Below are positions 52,056 to 61,291 of a stretch of DNA of 64,000 bases, one piece after another (position 1 is the first letter of the stretch; each line of letters opens with the position of its first letter). A program made the translations under genes and the position numbers. The notes below the pieces were generated by a model. The model was not told the DNA's origin. It saw nothing but the letters and a program-made list of their open reading frames with translations, and did not search any database. Origin of the DNA: Bradyrhizobium ivorense (GTDB lineage Bacteria > Pseudomonadota > Alphaproteobacteria > Rhizobiales > Xanthobacteraceae); assembly GCF_900696085.1 (NCBI RefSeq), contig NZ_CAADFC020000033.1, forward strand, positions 124,001-188,000. The letters run 5' to 3'.

Positions 52056-53747
52056 ATGATCGATTGGCTATTCCAGACGCTCCGCACCTATCCCGAAATC
52101 GCGATCTTCCTCTCTCTGGCCCTGGGCTACTATTTCGGATCCTTCACCTTCAAGGGTCTCGGTCTTGGCGCCGTCACCGCGACACTGATCGCCGCGGTCA
52201 TCATCGGCCAGATCGGCATCACCATCTCAGGGCCGCTCAAGCCGTTTTTCTTTCTGATGTTCCTGTTTGCGATCGGATATGGCGTCGGGCCGCAGTTCGT
52301 GCGCGGCATCGCGCAGGACGGCGTTCCGCAGGCGATCTTCGCCGCCGTGGTTTGTGTCTTCTGTCTGCTCTCTGCGTATTTCGGCGCAAAGATCGCCGGC
52401 TACGACGTCGGATCGGCCATCGGGCTCTATGCCGGCTCGCAGACGATCTCCGCGTCGATGGGGCTTGCGACCGACGCCATCAATCGCCTCGGCCTGCCCG
52501 CGGACGAAGCCAAGAAGCTGCTGGATGCCATGCCGGTCGCCTATGCCGTGACCTACATTTTCGGCACGGTCGGGTCGGCGATCGTGCTGGCCCTGCTCGG
52601 TCCCGCGCTGCTCGGCATCGATCTCGAGGCCGCATGCAAGAAATATGAGGAAGAGCATGGCGGCAAGAAGGAGCTGGGCGGTCCTGGGACGTCCTGGCAC
52701 CAGTTCGATGTGCGCGCCTATCGCGTACGCGAGCGTGGGCCTGTCGTCGGCAAGACGGTCGCGCAGGCCGAGGCGCTGATTCCCGATCATCGGGTCTTCG
52801 TCCTCCGGCTGCGGCAAGGTGGCAAGATCGTGGAAGCCACCTCCGACACCGTGATCCATGCCGGCGATGTCGTCGCCGTCGCCGGCCGCCGCGATGTCCT
52901 GGTGCAGCTGATCGGCGAGCAGGCGGAGGAAGTCGACGACCGTGAGCTGCTGGCGGTGCCGATCGAGGGCGTCGATGTCTACGTAACCAGCAAGGACGTC
53001 GATGGCAAGACGCTGGAGGAACTGGCGAGGGAACCGGGCGCGCGCGGTGTATTCCTGCGCAGGATCGTGCGGGGCGCGATCGCGACCGAGATTCCGATCC
53101 TGCCGAACACCAAGATCAACCGGGGCGACATCGTCACCCTGGTCGGTCGCACCTCCGACGTGGCCGCCACGACAAAGATGCTGGGCCGGCCGGATCGCGC
53201 GACCGACGTTGCCGACGTCGCGTTCATTGGGGCAGCCATTGCGATCGGCGCCCTGGTCGGCGCCTTCGTCTACAAGATCGGGAGCGTGCCGCTCACCCTG
53301 TCCACCTCCGGCGGCGCGCTGATCTCCGGCCTGTTTTTCGGCTGGCTCCGATCCGTGCACCCGACGTTCGGCCGCATCCCGTCACCCACCGTGTGGTTCA
53401 TGAACTCGGTCGGCCTGAACGTCTTCATTGCCGTGGTCGGCATCTCCTCGGGGCCGGGATTTGTCGCCGGATTGCAGAAGCTCGGCTTCAGCCTGTTCCT
53501 CTGGGGTGTCATCGTGACCACCGTGCCGCTGATCCTGGCGATGTTCGTCGGCAAATATGTGTTCCGTTTCCACGACGCGATCCTGCTCGGATGCTGCTCC
53601 GGCGCGCGTACGACCACCGCTTCGCTCGGCATGATCAACGATCGCGCCAAGAGCCAGATTCCCGGCCTTGGCTACACCGTCACCTACGCGGTCGGAAACA
53701 CGCTGCTGACGATCTGGGGCATGGTGCTGGTGATGATGATGACCTAG
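52056..53747 (+). CDS. AspT/YidE-family exchanger, copy 1
   Basis: Antiporter-type membrane protein of 563 residues: an N-terminal block of about six helices, two central RCK_C-like domains (about 215-375) and a second helical block. The start MIDWLFQTLRTYPEIAIFLS, YGVGPQFVRG and the repeated GALISGLFFGWLRS / PHFGRIPS-type segments are family features (here HPTFGRIPSPTVWF). AspT exchanges aspartate for alanine; the YidE branch is uncharacterised, and which one this represents is inferred from the neighbouring aspD. Last 4 residues MMMT. The second copy starts 15 bp later, so both are co-transcribed. Confidence 0.88.
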   Translation: MIDWLFQTLRTYPEIAIFLSLALGYYFGSFTFKGLGLGAVTATLIAAVIIGQIGITISGPLKPFFFLMFLFAIGYGVGPQFVRGIAQDGVPQAIFAAVVCVFCLLSAYFGAKIAGYDVGSAIGLYAGSQTISASMGLATDAINRLGLPADEAKKLLDAMPVAYAVTYIFGTVGSAIVLALLGPALLGIDLEAACKKYEEEHGGKKELGGPGTSWHQFDVRAYRVRERGPVVGKTVAQAEALIPDHRVFVLRLRQGGKIVEATSDTVIHAGDVVAVAGRRDVLVQLIGEQAEEVDDRELLAVPIEGVDVYVTSKDVDGKTLEELAREPGARGVFLRRIVRGAIATEIPILPNTKINRGDIVTLVGRTSDVAATTKMLGRPDRATDVADVAFIGAAIAIGALVGAFVYKIGSVPLTLSTSGGALISGLFFGWLRSVHPTFGRIPSPTVWFMNSVGLNVFIAVVGISSGPGFVAGLQKLGFSLFLWGVIVTTVPLILAMFVGKYVFRFHDAILLGCCSGARTTTASLGMINDRAKSQIPGLGYTVTYAVGNTLLTIWGMVLVMMMT

Positions 53748-53761
53748 CCGCGGCCCGGACC

Positions 53762-55456
53762 ATGTTGATCTGGCTGCAGCAGTTTCTCGTTCGCTATCCG
53801 GAACTCGCGTTATTTCTGGTGATCGCGGCGGGCTACTGGATCGGAAGCTTCAGGATCGGCGCTTTCAGCCTTGGCCCGGTAACCGGCGCGCTCTTCGCCG
53901 GCCTCGCGGTCGGCGACTTCGCGCATGTGCCGGTCGCCGGCATGACCAAATCGTTCCTGTTCCTGCTGTTCCTGTTCGGGGTTGGCTATTCGGTCGGACC
54001 GCAATTCGTGCTGGCGATGAAACGCGATGGGTTGAAGCCGATGCTGATGGCCGTCGTCGTGAGCCTAACCGGCCTTGCAACCGCGATCGTTGTGGCACGC
54101 GCGCTGCAACTCGACCCCGGTTTTGCGGCCGGGCTGATGTCCGGCGCCCTGAGTCAGAGCGCTGCAATGGGAACGGCGACCGACGCAGTCAACGGACTGC
54201 CGGTGTCCGACGCACAGCGCGCGCTGTTCGTTTCGCACATCGCAGTCGCCGATGCGGTCTGCTACATTTTCGGCTATGCCGGCGTGATCACATTCTGCAC
54301 GATCGTCGTTCCAGCGCTGCTCAAGATCGATCTGAAGACGGAAGCGCTCAAGCTGGAACAGACGCTGGGCATCACGCGCGCCAAGCCCGGCCTGGCGTCG
54401 GCCTGGCGCAAGTTCGAAATGCGCGCCTACCGGCTGGATGATGACGCGGCGATCGCCGGACTGACGGTCGCTGCCGCCGAAGCCCGCGTGCCCGGACAAC
54501 GCGTGTTCATCCATCGCATCCGCCGCGGCGAGCGCATTCTCGAGGCGGAGCCTGGAACGGTGCTGGCGGCCGGCGATGTCATCGCGCTGTCAGCACCGCG
54601 CCAGATCATCGTCGAGCTGATCGAACCGCGCGGCGAGGAGGTCGAGGACCGGGAGCTGCTCGATATCCCGCTGGTCTCGGCCGACGTGTTCCTGATCAAC
54701 CCAAAACTCGCGGGCACCAGTCTCCAGCAGGCGTCGGAACAGAGCTGGTCGCGCGGCCTCTATTTGCGCGCGGTGAGCCGCGGTGGTGAAGCGCTTCCGA
54801 TCGCCGCCGGCACGGTCCTGCAGCGCGGCGATCTGCTTCGCATCGTCGGTTCTGACGCCGTGGTGCAGAACGCCGCCAAGAGCATCGGCGTCATCGTTGC
54901 GCCGAGCAACACCATCGATTTCGTCGTGCTGGGGCTTGCGATTTTCCTCGGCGGCCTCGTTGGCGTTCTCGCGGGATTTACGGTTGGTGGCGTCACGATC
55001 TCGCTGAGCACCAGCGTCGGCACGCTGCTCGCCGGACTTCTGGTCGGCTATCTGCGCACCCGCCTGCCGTATTTCGGCCGGATCCCCGACGGCGCCATCA
55101 GCCTGATGACGTCACTCGGACTGGCGGCGTTCGTCGGCCTGACCGGAATTCATGCCGGCCCGATCTTCCTGTCCGCCATCAAGGAATCCGGCATCGGCCT
55201 GTTGCTGGGCGGCATGATCGTCACCCTGCTGCCGCAGATCGTCGGCTTCTGCTTCGGCCATTTCGTGTTGCGCATGAACCCTATCCTCCTGCTCGGCGCA
55301 TTGACCGGGGCACAGACGGTCACGGCAGCGATGGCTGCCATTCAGGAGCGTTCCGGCAGCTCCGTGGTGGTGCTTGGCTATACGCCCGCCTATCCGATCT
55401 CGAATATTCTGCTGACGACCTGGGGATCGGTCATGGTGGTGGTCTTCGCCGGATGA
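53762..55456 (+). CDS. AspT/YidE-family exchanger, copy 2
   Basis: Second exchanger of 564 residues with the same layout: helices, two RCK_C-like domains (about 215-375), helices. It begins MLIWLQQFLVRYPELALFLV and shares YSVGPQFVLA, TLLAGLLVGYLRTRLPYFG and TGAQTVTAAMAAIQE with copy 1, so the pair arose by duplication. The ATG at 53762 is the only sensible start after the upstream stop. AspT of Tetragenococcus works as a homodimer, so two tandem paralogues could form a heteromer or have different substrates (inference). Confidence 0.88.
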   Translation: MLIWLQQFLVRYPELALFLVIAAGYWIGSFRIGAFSLGPVTGALFAGLAVGDFAHVPVAGMTKSFLFLLFLFGVGYSVGPQFVLAMKRDGLKPMLMAVVVSLTGLATAIVVARALQLDPGFAAGLMSGALSQSAAMGTATDAVNGLPVSDAQRALFVSHIAVADAVCYIFGYAGVITFCTIVVPALLKIDLKTEALKLEQTLGITRAKPGLASAWRKFEMRAYRLDDDAAIAGLTVAAAEARVPGQRVFIHRIRRGERILEAEPGTVLAAGDVIALSAPRQIIVELIEPRGEEVEDRELLDIPLVSADVFLINPKLAGTSLQQASEQSWSRGLYLRAVSRGGEALPIAAGTVLQRGDLLRIVGSDAVVQNAAKSIGVIVAPSNTIDFVVLGLAIFLGGLVGVLAGFTVGGVTISLSTSVGTLLAGLLVGYLRTRLPYFGRIPDGAISLMTSLGLAAFVGLTGIHAGPIFLSAIKESGIGLLLGGMIVTLLPQIVGFCFGHFVLRMNPILLLGALTGAQTVTAAMAAIQERSGSSVVVLGYTPAYPISNILLTTWGSVMVVVFAG

Positions 55457-55481
55457 GCCAACGCACCTCGATGCGCAGGTT

Positions 55482-56885
55482 TTAGTCGAGCGGCGGACGG
55501 CGGGTATGCCAGTCGGTTGCGGATTGAAATGCGTGGCCGGCCCGGGCAAGCACGTCTTCGGACAGATGCGGGCCGACCAGCTGCATGCTCAAGGGCATAT
55601 TGTCCGAAGCAAGGCCCATCGGCAGGGTTATCGTCGGGCTGCCGCTGAAATCGAACACGGCGGTAAAGCGCAGGATGCTCAGCAGCACATTTGGGTCGGT
55701 GCCGTATTCGCCCATCTTGGTGAGCGTCGGGATCGGCACGGGCATCGTCGGGATCAGCAGAAGGTCGATATCCCCGAACAACGCAGCCAGGCTGCCGCTG
55801 AACTTCAGCCGCTCATGATGGACGGCGGCGATCTCGATGCCGCTCATCGACCGTCCCTGCTCGATCAGTTGCGCGAGGTCGGGGCCATATTCCGATTTGC
55901 GCGACGGATAGGTCCCGAGATGAGCCTCCGCCGTCTCAATCGAGCACATCGGAATCCACATGCTGACAAGCTTCTCGTAGGCCGGGAACTTGATCTCGCG
56001 AATGTCGGCGCCGAGATCCGCAAGCATGCGCTCGGCATCCTTCAAGGCCGCCACCACCTGAGGGTCAATTCCCTCCTGGGTATATTTGCGATCGACCCCG
56101 ATCCTCAGGCCACGGATGCCGTCCCCGAGTCCGGCCAGATAGTTCGGCACCGGCGCTCGCAAGGTCGTCGGATCGTTGATGTCCGCACCCGCGATGACAC
56201 CGAGCATCGCTGCGGCGTCGGCCGCGCTCCGGCACATTGGGCCGACATGATCGAGCGAGTCGGCCAGCGGGAAGACGCCGTGCCGGCTGACACGGCCCCA
56301 AGTCGGCTTGATCCCGGTCAACCCGCAGGTCGCCGACGGGAACCTGATCGAGCCGCCGGTATCACTGCCGATCGAGCCGTAACAGAGGCCCGCCGATGTC
56401 ACCACGCCGGAGCCGCTCGACGAGGAGCCGACCCAATAGTCGATATTCCAGGGATTGAGCGGCGCCTGATCGTTGGGATGATGGCTGGTATAGGCCCCCT
56501 CCGTCATCTTGAGCTTGCCGAGCGTGACAGCGCCGGCACGCTCAAGCCGATCGACAATCGTTGCATTGAAGGACGGCACGAAGTTGGCGTGGATCGTCGT
56601 GCCGCCCGCGGTCGGCGCAAATGTCGTGTAGCAGAGGTCCTTCAACCCGATCGGAACGCCGTGCAACGGACCGCGCCAAATGCCTTTAGCGATCTCGTCG
56701 TCACAGCGCTTCGCCTGCGCCATGGCGCGCTCGGCGAGAACCGTCGCATAGCCATGGAATCGTCCGTCCAGCTCCGCGATCCGGTTCAACATCGCCGCGG
56801 TCACTTCCGACGGCTGCAACTCGCCATGGCGGAACAGCCCGGAGATTTCGGTGATCGACTTGTAGTGTAACGGATCCGCTGACAT
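55482..56885 (-). CDS. Amidase-signature enzyme
   Basis: Amidase of 467 residues with the complete Ser-Ser-Lys catalytic set: Lys in GVPIGLKDLCYT, the Gly/Ser motif VGSSSSGSGVVTSAG and the nucleophile Ser in GSDTGGSIRFPSA. It hydrolyses an amide to acid and ammonia; specificity cannot be read. The ATG at 56885 (MSADPLHYKSIT) is preferred over the frame start at 56984. It is the last gene of the minus-strand amide/urea operon and resembles the partial amidase at the right end of the window (both end with a TDWHxRxP segment). Confidence 0.9.
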   Translation of the reverse strand: MSADPLHYKSITEISGLFRHGELQPSEVTAAMLNRIAELDGRFHGYATVLAERAMAQAKRCDDEIAKGIWRGPLHGVPIGLKDLCYTTFAPTAGGTTIHANFVPSFNATIVDRLERAGAVTLGKLKMTEGAYTSHHPNDQAPLNPWNIDYWVGSSSSGSGVVTSAGLCYGSIGSDTGGSIRFPSATCGLTGIKPTWGRVSRHGVFPLADSLDHVGPMCRSAADAAAMLGVIAGADINDPTTLRAPVPNYLAGLGDGIRGLRIGVDRKYTQEGIDPQVVAALKDAERMLADLGADIREIKFPAYEKLVSMWIPMCSIETAEAHLGTYPSRKSEYGPDLAQLIEQGRSMSGIEIAAVHHERLKFSGSLAALFGDIDLLLIPTMPVPIPTLTKMGEYGTDPNVLLSILRFTAVFDFSGSPTITLPMGLASDNMPLSMQLVGPHLSEDVLARAGHAFQSATDWHTRRPPLD

Positions 56886-56967
56886 CTGACGCCCTGCTGC
56901 TATTGAAAATATCATCACCGGCCGCGCCGTCGTCGGCGCGGTCGCGCTCCTCGTCGCGTCAAAGCGA

Positions 56968-57729
56968 CTAGAACTGCACCCCACGGGTCAAGGCGCCGTC
57001 CACCACGAGATTTGTCCCCGTGATGAAGCTCGCCGCCTTGCTGGCAAGGAATACGGCGGCGTTCGCCATTTCCTGCGGCGTACCCATTCGCCCCGTCGGG
57101 TTCAGCGCCAGCGCGGTCTTGTACAGCTCGGGATTCCCGTCCTTGATCATGTTCCAGACGCCGCCCTCGAAATAGGTATTTCCCGGCGACACCGAGTTCG
57201 CGCGAATGCTCTTGCTGGCAAGCTGGTAGGCCAGGCCCTGCGTGTAATGGATGATGGCGGCCTTGAAGGTCCCATAGGGGCCGCTCGCAAAGTCGACCTC
57301 ACGGCCCGACACGCTGGAGATGGTGACGATTGCAGCAGCCTTGCTCTTTTCCAGATAGGGCATCGCGGCGTTGACCAGCCGCACCGTACCCATCATGTCG
57401 GTCGAGAACTCTTTCTCCCAGCTCTCTTCGTCCTGTCCGATCGACAGCGCGCTGACATTGGCGACGACGACATCGATGCCGCCGAGCTTCGAGGCCATGT
57501 CGCCGACCCAGGCTTTCAGCGCCGGGCCGTTGGAGACGTCGACCGCACCGCCAAACGCCGCAACGCCCTTCGCCTTTATATCAGCGACCGCGCGATCCAC
57601 GTCGGCCTGGTTGCGCGCGCAAATGCCGACATCGGCGCCTTCGGCGGCGAAGGTGTCGGCGATCGCCCGACCGATCCCCTTGGTGCTGCCCGTGACGAGA
57701 ACCTTTGCTCCTTTGAGTCCCAGATCCAT
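56968..57729 (-). CDS. SDR-family oxidoreductase
   Basis: Classical SDR of 253 residues with VLVTGSTKGIGRAIADTF, the active-site YGTFKAAIIHYTQGLA (Tyr and Lys) and ITGTNLVVDGALTRG at the end. The NNAG motif is replaced by VVANVSALS. It sits between the urea-type ATPase gene and the last amidase on the same strand, so it probably processes a product of the amide pathway, for example an aldehyde or hydroxy acid; that is inference. ATG at 57729 with GGAGGGAAC before it. Confidence 0.87.
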   Translation of the reverse strand: MDLGLKGAKVLVTGSTKGIGRAIADTFAAEGADVGICARNQADVDRAVADIKAKGVAAFGGAVDVSNGPALKAWVGDMASKLGGIDVVVANVSALSIGQDEESWEKEFSTDMMGTVRLVNAAMPYLEKSKAAAIVTISSVSGREVDFASGPYGTFKAAIIHYTQGLAYQLASKSIRANSVSPGNTYFEGGVWNMIKDGNPELYKTALALNPTGRMGTPQEMANAAVFLASKAASFITGTNLVVDGALTRGVQF

Positions 57730-57794
57730 GTCCGTTCCCTCCATTTATTGTCGACTTTAAAGCGCGCGATTCCCGGCCATGCCGCCGCGGCCTG

Positions 57795-58505
57795 TCAGAG
57801 CAAGAGCTGGGCGCGGACATTGTCCGCATCGACCTGCTCGCCGGCCAGCGACCGCGTGATCTTACCCTTCTCCATGATGTAGCAGCGCTCGGCGATCGCC
57901 AGGATGGTGTCGAGATTCTGCTCGACGAAGATGATCGTGGTACCGAGCTCGTCCCTGAACGATTTCAGCGCGTCGCAGATATGCTGCACGATCGACGGCT
58001 GGATGCCCTCCGACGGTTCGTCCAGGATCATCAGGGCCGGATTGCCGATCAGCGCACGCCCGATGGCGAGCTGCTGCTGCTCACCGCCGGACGTGGTGCC
58101 GGCGGCCTGCCGCCGTCGCTCCTTCAGCCGTGGAAAATACTCATAGACCAATTCCGGCAATTTCTTTCCATCCGGCCCGCCGATCAGTTCGCCGACCTGC
58201 AGGTTCTCCTCGACGCTCATTTGCGGAAAGACGTCGCGGCCTTGTGGAATATAGCCGAAGCCGGCCCGCGCCCGCGCGTCGGCCTCGAGCTGGGTCACGT
58301 CCCGGCCCATAAAGGTGATCGTGCCACGCCAGGTCTGCAGCAGTCCGATCAGGCAGCGCATCAGGGTGGACTTGCCGACGCCATTGCGGCCGATCACGCC
58401 GACGATCTCGCCGCGTGCGACCTGCATGCTGACGCCCTGCAGGATCGGCGTCGCGCCGTAACCTGCCCAGAGTCCCGAAACGTCCAGGATGCGATCAGTG
58501 GGCAT
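57795..58505 (-). CDS. ABC transporter ATP-binding protein, LivF/UrtE-like
   Basis: ATPase of 236 residues for a branched-chain-type importer. Walker A GRNGVGKSTLMRCL, signature region TTSGGEQQQLAIGRAL, Walker B LMILDEPSEGIQPSIV. The EPSEGIQPS wording is that of the UrtE (urea) branch more than LivF. The ATG at 58505 overlaps the end of the other ATPase gene by 11 bp, so they are translationally coupled. Works with the permeases at 59217 and 60303 and the binding protein at 61292. Confidence 0.9.
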   Translation of the reverse strand: MPTDRILDVSGLWAGYGATPILQGVSMQVARGEIVGVIGRNGVGKSTLMRCLIGLLQTWRGTITFMGRDVTQLEADARARAGFGYIPQGRDVFPQMSVEENLQVGELIGGPDGKKLPELVYEYFPRLKERRRQAAGTTSGGEQQQLAIGRALIGNPALMILDEPSEGIQPSIVQHICDALKSFRDELGTTIIFVEQNLDTILAIAERCYIMEKGKITRSLAGEQVDADNVRAQLLL

Positions 58506-59214
58506 GAGCCTTACCCAGATAGATTTCCGCGACCTTCTCGTCCTGCAGGATGGCCTCCAGGCTGCCGCGGGCAAATATCTTGCCGAGGTGCAGCACGGTC
58601 ACCCGCTGCGCGACCTGGCGCACAAACGCCATGTCGTGCTCGACGACCAGAACCGTCATTCCCTCTGAATTGAACGACTTGATTAGCTCGCCGGTCTTGA
58701 AGGTTTCCTCCGGCGACATGCCGGCCGTCGGCTCGTCAAGCAGCAGGAGCTGCGGCTTGAGCGCCAGCGCCATCCCGATCTCCAGCCACTGCTGCTGGCC
58801 GTGCGACAGCGCGCCCGCAAGCTTGCCGCTGTCCGGCGCCAGATCGAGCAGCGTCAGCAGACGCTCCTCCTCGGCGCTGCGCTCCGCACCAGAAAAGCGC
58901 TCCTGCAGTGCAATCTGGATATTCTGCCGCACCGGCAGTTCCTTGAACACGCTCGGCGCCTGCATCTTGATGCTCATGCCTCGCTGCACGCGGGCATGGG
59001 GGCGCTCGTTGGTGATATCGACAGTATCGAAGAAAATGCTGCCCTTGGTCGGCGGATAGAGTCCGACGATCAGCTTGAACAGCGTGCTTTTCCCGGCCCC
59101 GTTAGGCCCGATCAGGCAGTGAATTTCTCCGGTGTTGACGGTGAGATCGACGTCGGAGACGGCGGTCAATCCACCGAAGCGCTTGGATACGCCCTGGACA
59201 TCGACAATCGCCAT
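58495..59214 (-). CDS. ABC transporter ATP-binding protein, LivG/UrtD-like
   Basis: ATPase of 239 residues. Walker A GPNGAGKSTLFKLI, signature LSHGQQQWLEIGMALALK, Walker B LLLLDEPTAGMSPEET. LSHGQ followed by WLEIG is the hallmark of UrtD (urea) subunits rather than LivG, supporting amide or urea uptake. It is 2 bp from the permease stop, and overlaps the second ATPase gene. The C terminus carries the extra helical segment (VAEIYLGKAHAH) seen in this branch. Confidence 0.92.
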   Translation of the reverse strand: MAIVDVQGVSKRFGGLTAVSDVDLTVNTGEIHCLIGPNGAGKSTLFKLIVGLYPPTKGSIFFDTVDITNERPHARVQRGMSIKMQAPSVFKELPVRQNIQIALQERFSGAERSAEEERLLTLLDLAPDSGKLAGALSHGQQQWLEIGMALALKPQLLLLDEPTAGMSPEETFKTGELIKSFNSEGMTVLVVEHDMAFVRQVAQRVTVLHLGKIFARGSLEAILQDEKVAEIYLGKAHAH

Positions 59215-59216
59215 GG

Positions 59217-60287
59217 TCAGGTCTCGTCCGACTGGAGGCGGCCGGCGGCCAGCGCGGGGCCGGAGTCAGGCCGGCGGCGCCCGGTCCACCAATCGACGAC
59301 AAGCTTGCCGATGCCGAGCACAAAGCCTTGCGGCGCCAGCATCACGGTGGCAAGGAGCAACGCGCCCATCAGCACCAGCGCGGCCTGCTGACTGTAGATC
59401 GTGATGGTCTGGAAGCCGAAAAGCAACAGGAAAGACCCGACCAGCGTCGCCGTCAGATCGCTGCGTCCGGAGAATGCGACCCACACAATCGGCATGGCCG
59501 CCGCCGGGAGGCCAATGCTCGACGGCGTGATGAACTGTCCCCAGGAGGTGTACAGCGCGCCGCTGAGGCCGGCGAGGCCGCTGCCGATCACGAAAGTCAG
59601 AAGCTGATACTTGCGGACGTCGTAGCCGAGCATCTCGGCGCGCTGCGGATTTTCCCGCGTCGCCACGATCACGTTGCCGACGCTTGAGTTCACCAGCATG
59701 CGCAGCGCGACGTAGACGATCACGATCAGGGCGATCATGACGTAGTAGAGCGCCGAACCTTCGATATAAAAGTCGCCGACGGCAAGCGGATCCATGCCCT
59801 TCATGCCGTTGAAGCCGTTCAGCCGCGCGGTGCCGATGTGCCATTCCGGCCCCGCCGTCTGTCCGAGGAAGAAGGCGAGAACAAGCGTCGCCGAGAGGGT
59901 GACGATGCCGAAGAAGATGCCGCTGATGCCGCCCCAGATCATGAAGTAGCCGAGAATTCCGGCCGCAACCATCGCGACAATGACCGAAAGGACGAGCGCG
60001 GCGATCGTCATCGTGCCACCGCCCATGTTGATCGCCAGCACGCCGTATCCGTAACCGGCGATGCCGAAAAACAAGGTTTGGCCGAACGACAGCATACCGC
60101 CATAGCCCCACATCAGGCATAGGCCGAGCGCCATGAAGATCCAGATCAGGAAGTAGGAGAAGTTGCCGACATCATAGGAATCGGCGAACAGCGGATAGAT
60201 CAGCGCGCCCGCCAGCACCGCGAGGAAGCAGGACCAGAAGATCTTTCCCCGTCCGAGTGTCTGTGGGCCTTCGAGCAATTTCAACAT
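59217..60287 (-). CDS. ABC transporter permease, LivM/UrtC-like
   Basis: Inner-membrane permease of 356 residues with about nine or ten helices, including a GLCLMWGYGGMLSFGQTLFFG segment of the LivM family and a C-terminal GAALLATVMLAPQGFVLG-type motif (LMGALLLATVMLAPQGFVLG). It forms a heterodimer channel with the LivH-like protein upstream. Sixteen bases separate it from that gene, and only two bases from the next ATPase. Confidence 0.9.
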   Translation of the reverse strand: MLKLLEGPQTLGRGKIFWSCFLAVLAGALIYPLFADSYDVGNFSYFLIWIFMALGLCLMWGYGGMLSFGQTLFFGIAGYGYGVLAINMGGGTMTIAALVLSVIVAMVAAGILGYFMIWGGISGIFFGIVTLSATLVLAFFLGQTAGPEWHIGTARLNGFNGMKGMDPLAVGDFYIEGSALYYVMIALIVIVYVALRMLVNSSVGNVIVATRENPQRAEMLGYDVRKYQLLTFVIGSGLAGLSGALYTSWGQFITPSSIGLPAAAMPIVWVAFSGRSDLTATLVGSFLLLFGFQTITIYSQQAALVLMGALLLATVMLAPQGFVLGIGKLVVDWWTGRRRPDSGPALAAGRLQSDET

Positions 60288-60302
60288 CGAGAGAATTCCC
60301 GT

Positions 60303-61169
60303 CTAGCGCCCACGCCGAACCAGTACGCTGGATAGTCCTTCAGGCAGCACACGGACGATCAGGATGACGGCAACCAGCATGCCGATCTGGCCGATGATCT
60401 GGCCGTAGCTCGCATTCAATGCCATCCGGATCATCGCCAGGAACACCGCGGCCGGCGCGGTTCCGAGCAGCACATTCGCGCCTCCGATCACGACGGTGAC
60501 AAAGCTCTCGACAACGAAGGTCGCGCCCATGGTCGGGATCAGCGTCATGGTCGGGGCGTACAGTGCCCCGCAGAGCCCCGCGAGGGCCGTTCCGATGCCG
60601 AAACTGATGGAATAAATTCGCCCGGTGCGCGCCCCCAGCGCCTTCGCCATCGCCGCGTTCTGCATCGTAGCGCGCGCGATCACGCCAAAGGGGGTCTTCA
60701 TGAAGATGATATAGAGCCCGGCGAGTACCGCCACCGCGCAGCCGAACAAGACGAGCCGGTAGGTCGAGAACGTGTATTCGCCGATCGCAAAGCTTCCCTC
60801 GGGCGTGCCGATGCCCCGCACCGCAGAGCCGACGATCAGGAGCATCGACTGCGTCACGATCAGGCTGAGACCCCAGGTCGCGAGCAGCGAGTCGAGTGGA
60901 CGCTTGTAGAAGCGCCGCACGATGAGAAATTCGACGGCAACGCCAATGATGCCCGCGGTCAGCGCGGCCAGGATCTGGGCGATCGGCAGCGGCACGCCGA
61001 GATTCACCAGGCCGACCGTCACATAGGCGCCGCACATGATGAACTCGCCATGCGCCATGTTGATGACGCCCATCATGCCGAACACGATGGCAAGGCCCGC
61101 CGCCGAGAGGATCAGGAACGCGAAGACGTCGGCGAACTGATAGAATACCGAGAAGAGTTCAGCCGACAT
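60303..61169 (-). CDS. ABC transporter permease, LivH/UrtB-like
   Basis: Permease of 288 residues, the LivH side of the channel. GMMGVINMAHGEFIMCGAYV is the family's N-terminal motif, and FVVESFVTVVIGGANVLLGT its C-terminal one. About eight helices. It lies between the binding-protein gene (122 bp upstream) and the LivM-like gene, same strand. No signal peptide. No regulatory site was recognised in the 122-bp gap. Confidence 0.92.
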   Translation of the reverse strand: MSAELFSVFYQFADVFAFLILSAAGLAIVFGMMGVINMAHGEFIMCGAYVTVGLVNLGVPLPIAQILAALTAGIIGVAVEFLIVRRFYKRPLDSLLATWGLSLIVTQSMLLIVGSAVRGIGTPEGSFAIGEYTFSTYRLVLFGCAVAVLAGLYIIFMKTPFGVIARATMQNAAMAKALGARTGRIYSISFGIGTALAGLCGALYAPTMTLIPTMGATFVVESFVTVVIGGANVLLGTAPAAVFLAMIRMALNASYGQIIGQIGMLVAVILIVRVLPEGLSSVLVRRGR

Positions 61170-61291
61170 CCTGGTCTCCGTGTTCGCGGCGCCACAGCAT
61201 CGCGGCGCCGGCGTGGTTCAAGGTCGCGACATCTGACACACCTGGCACGGCTGTCACGCGTGACACCAGCAAGATCCGTGCCCGCCGCGCG

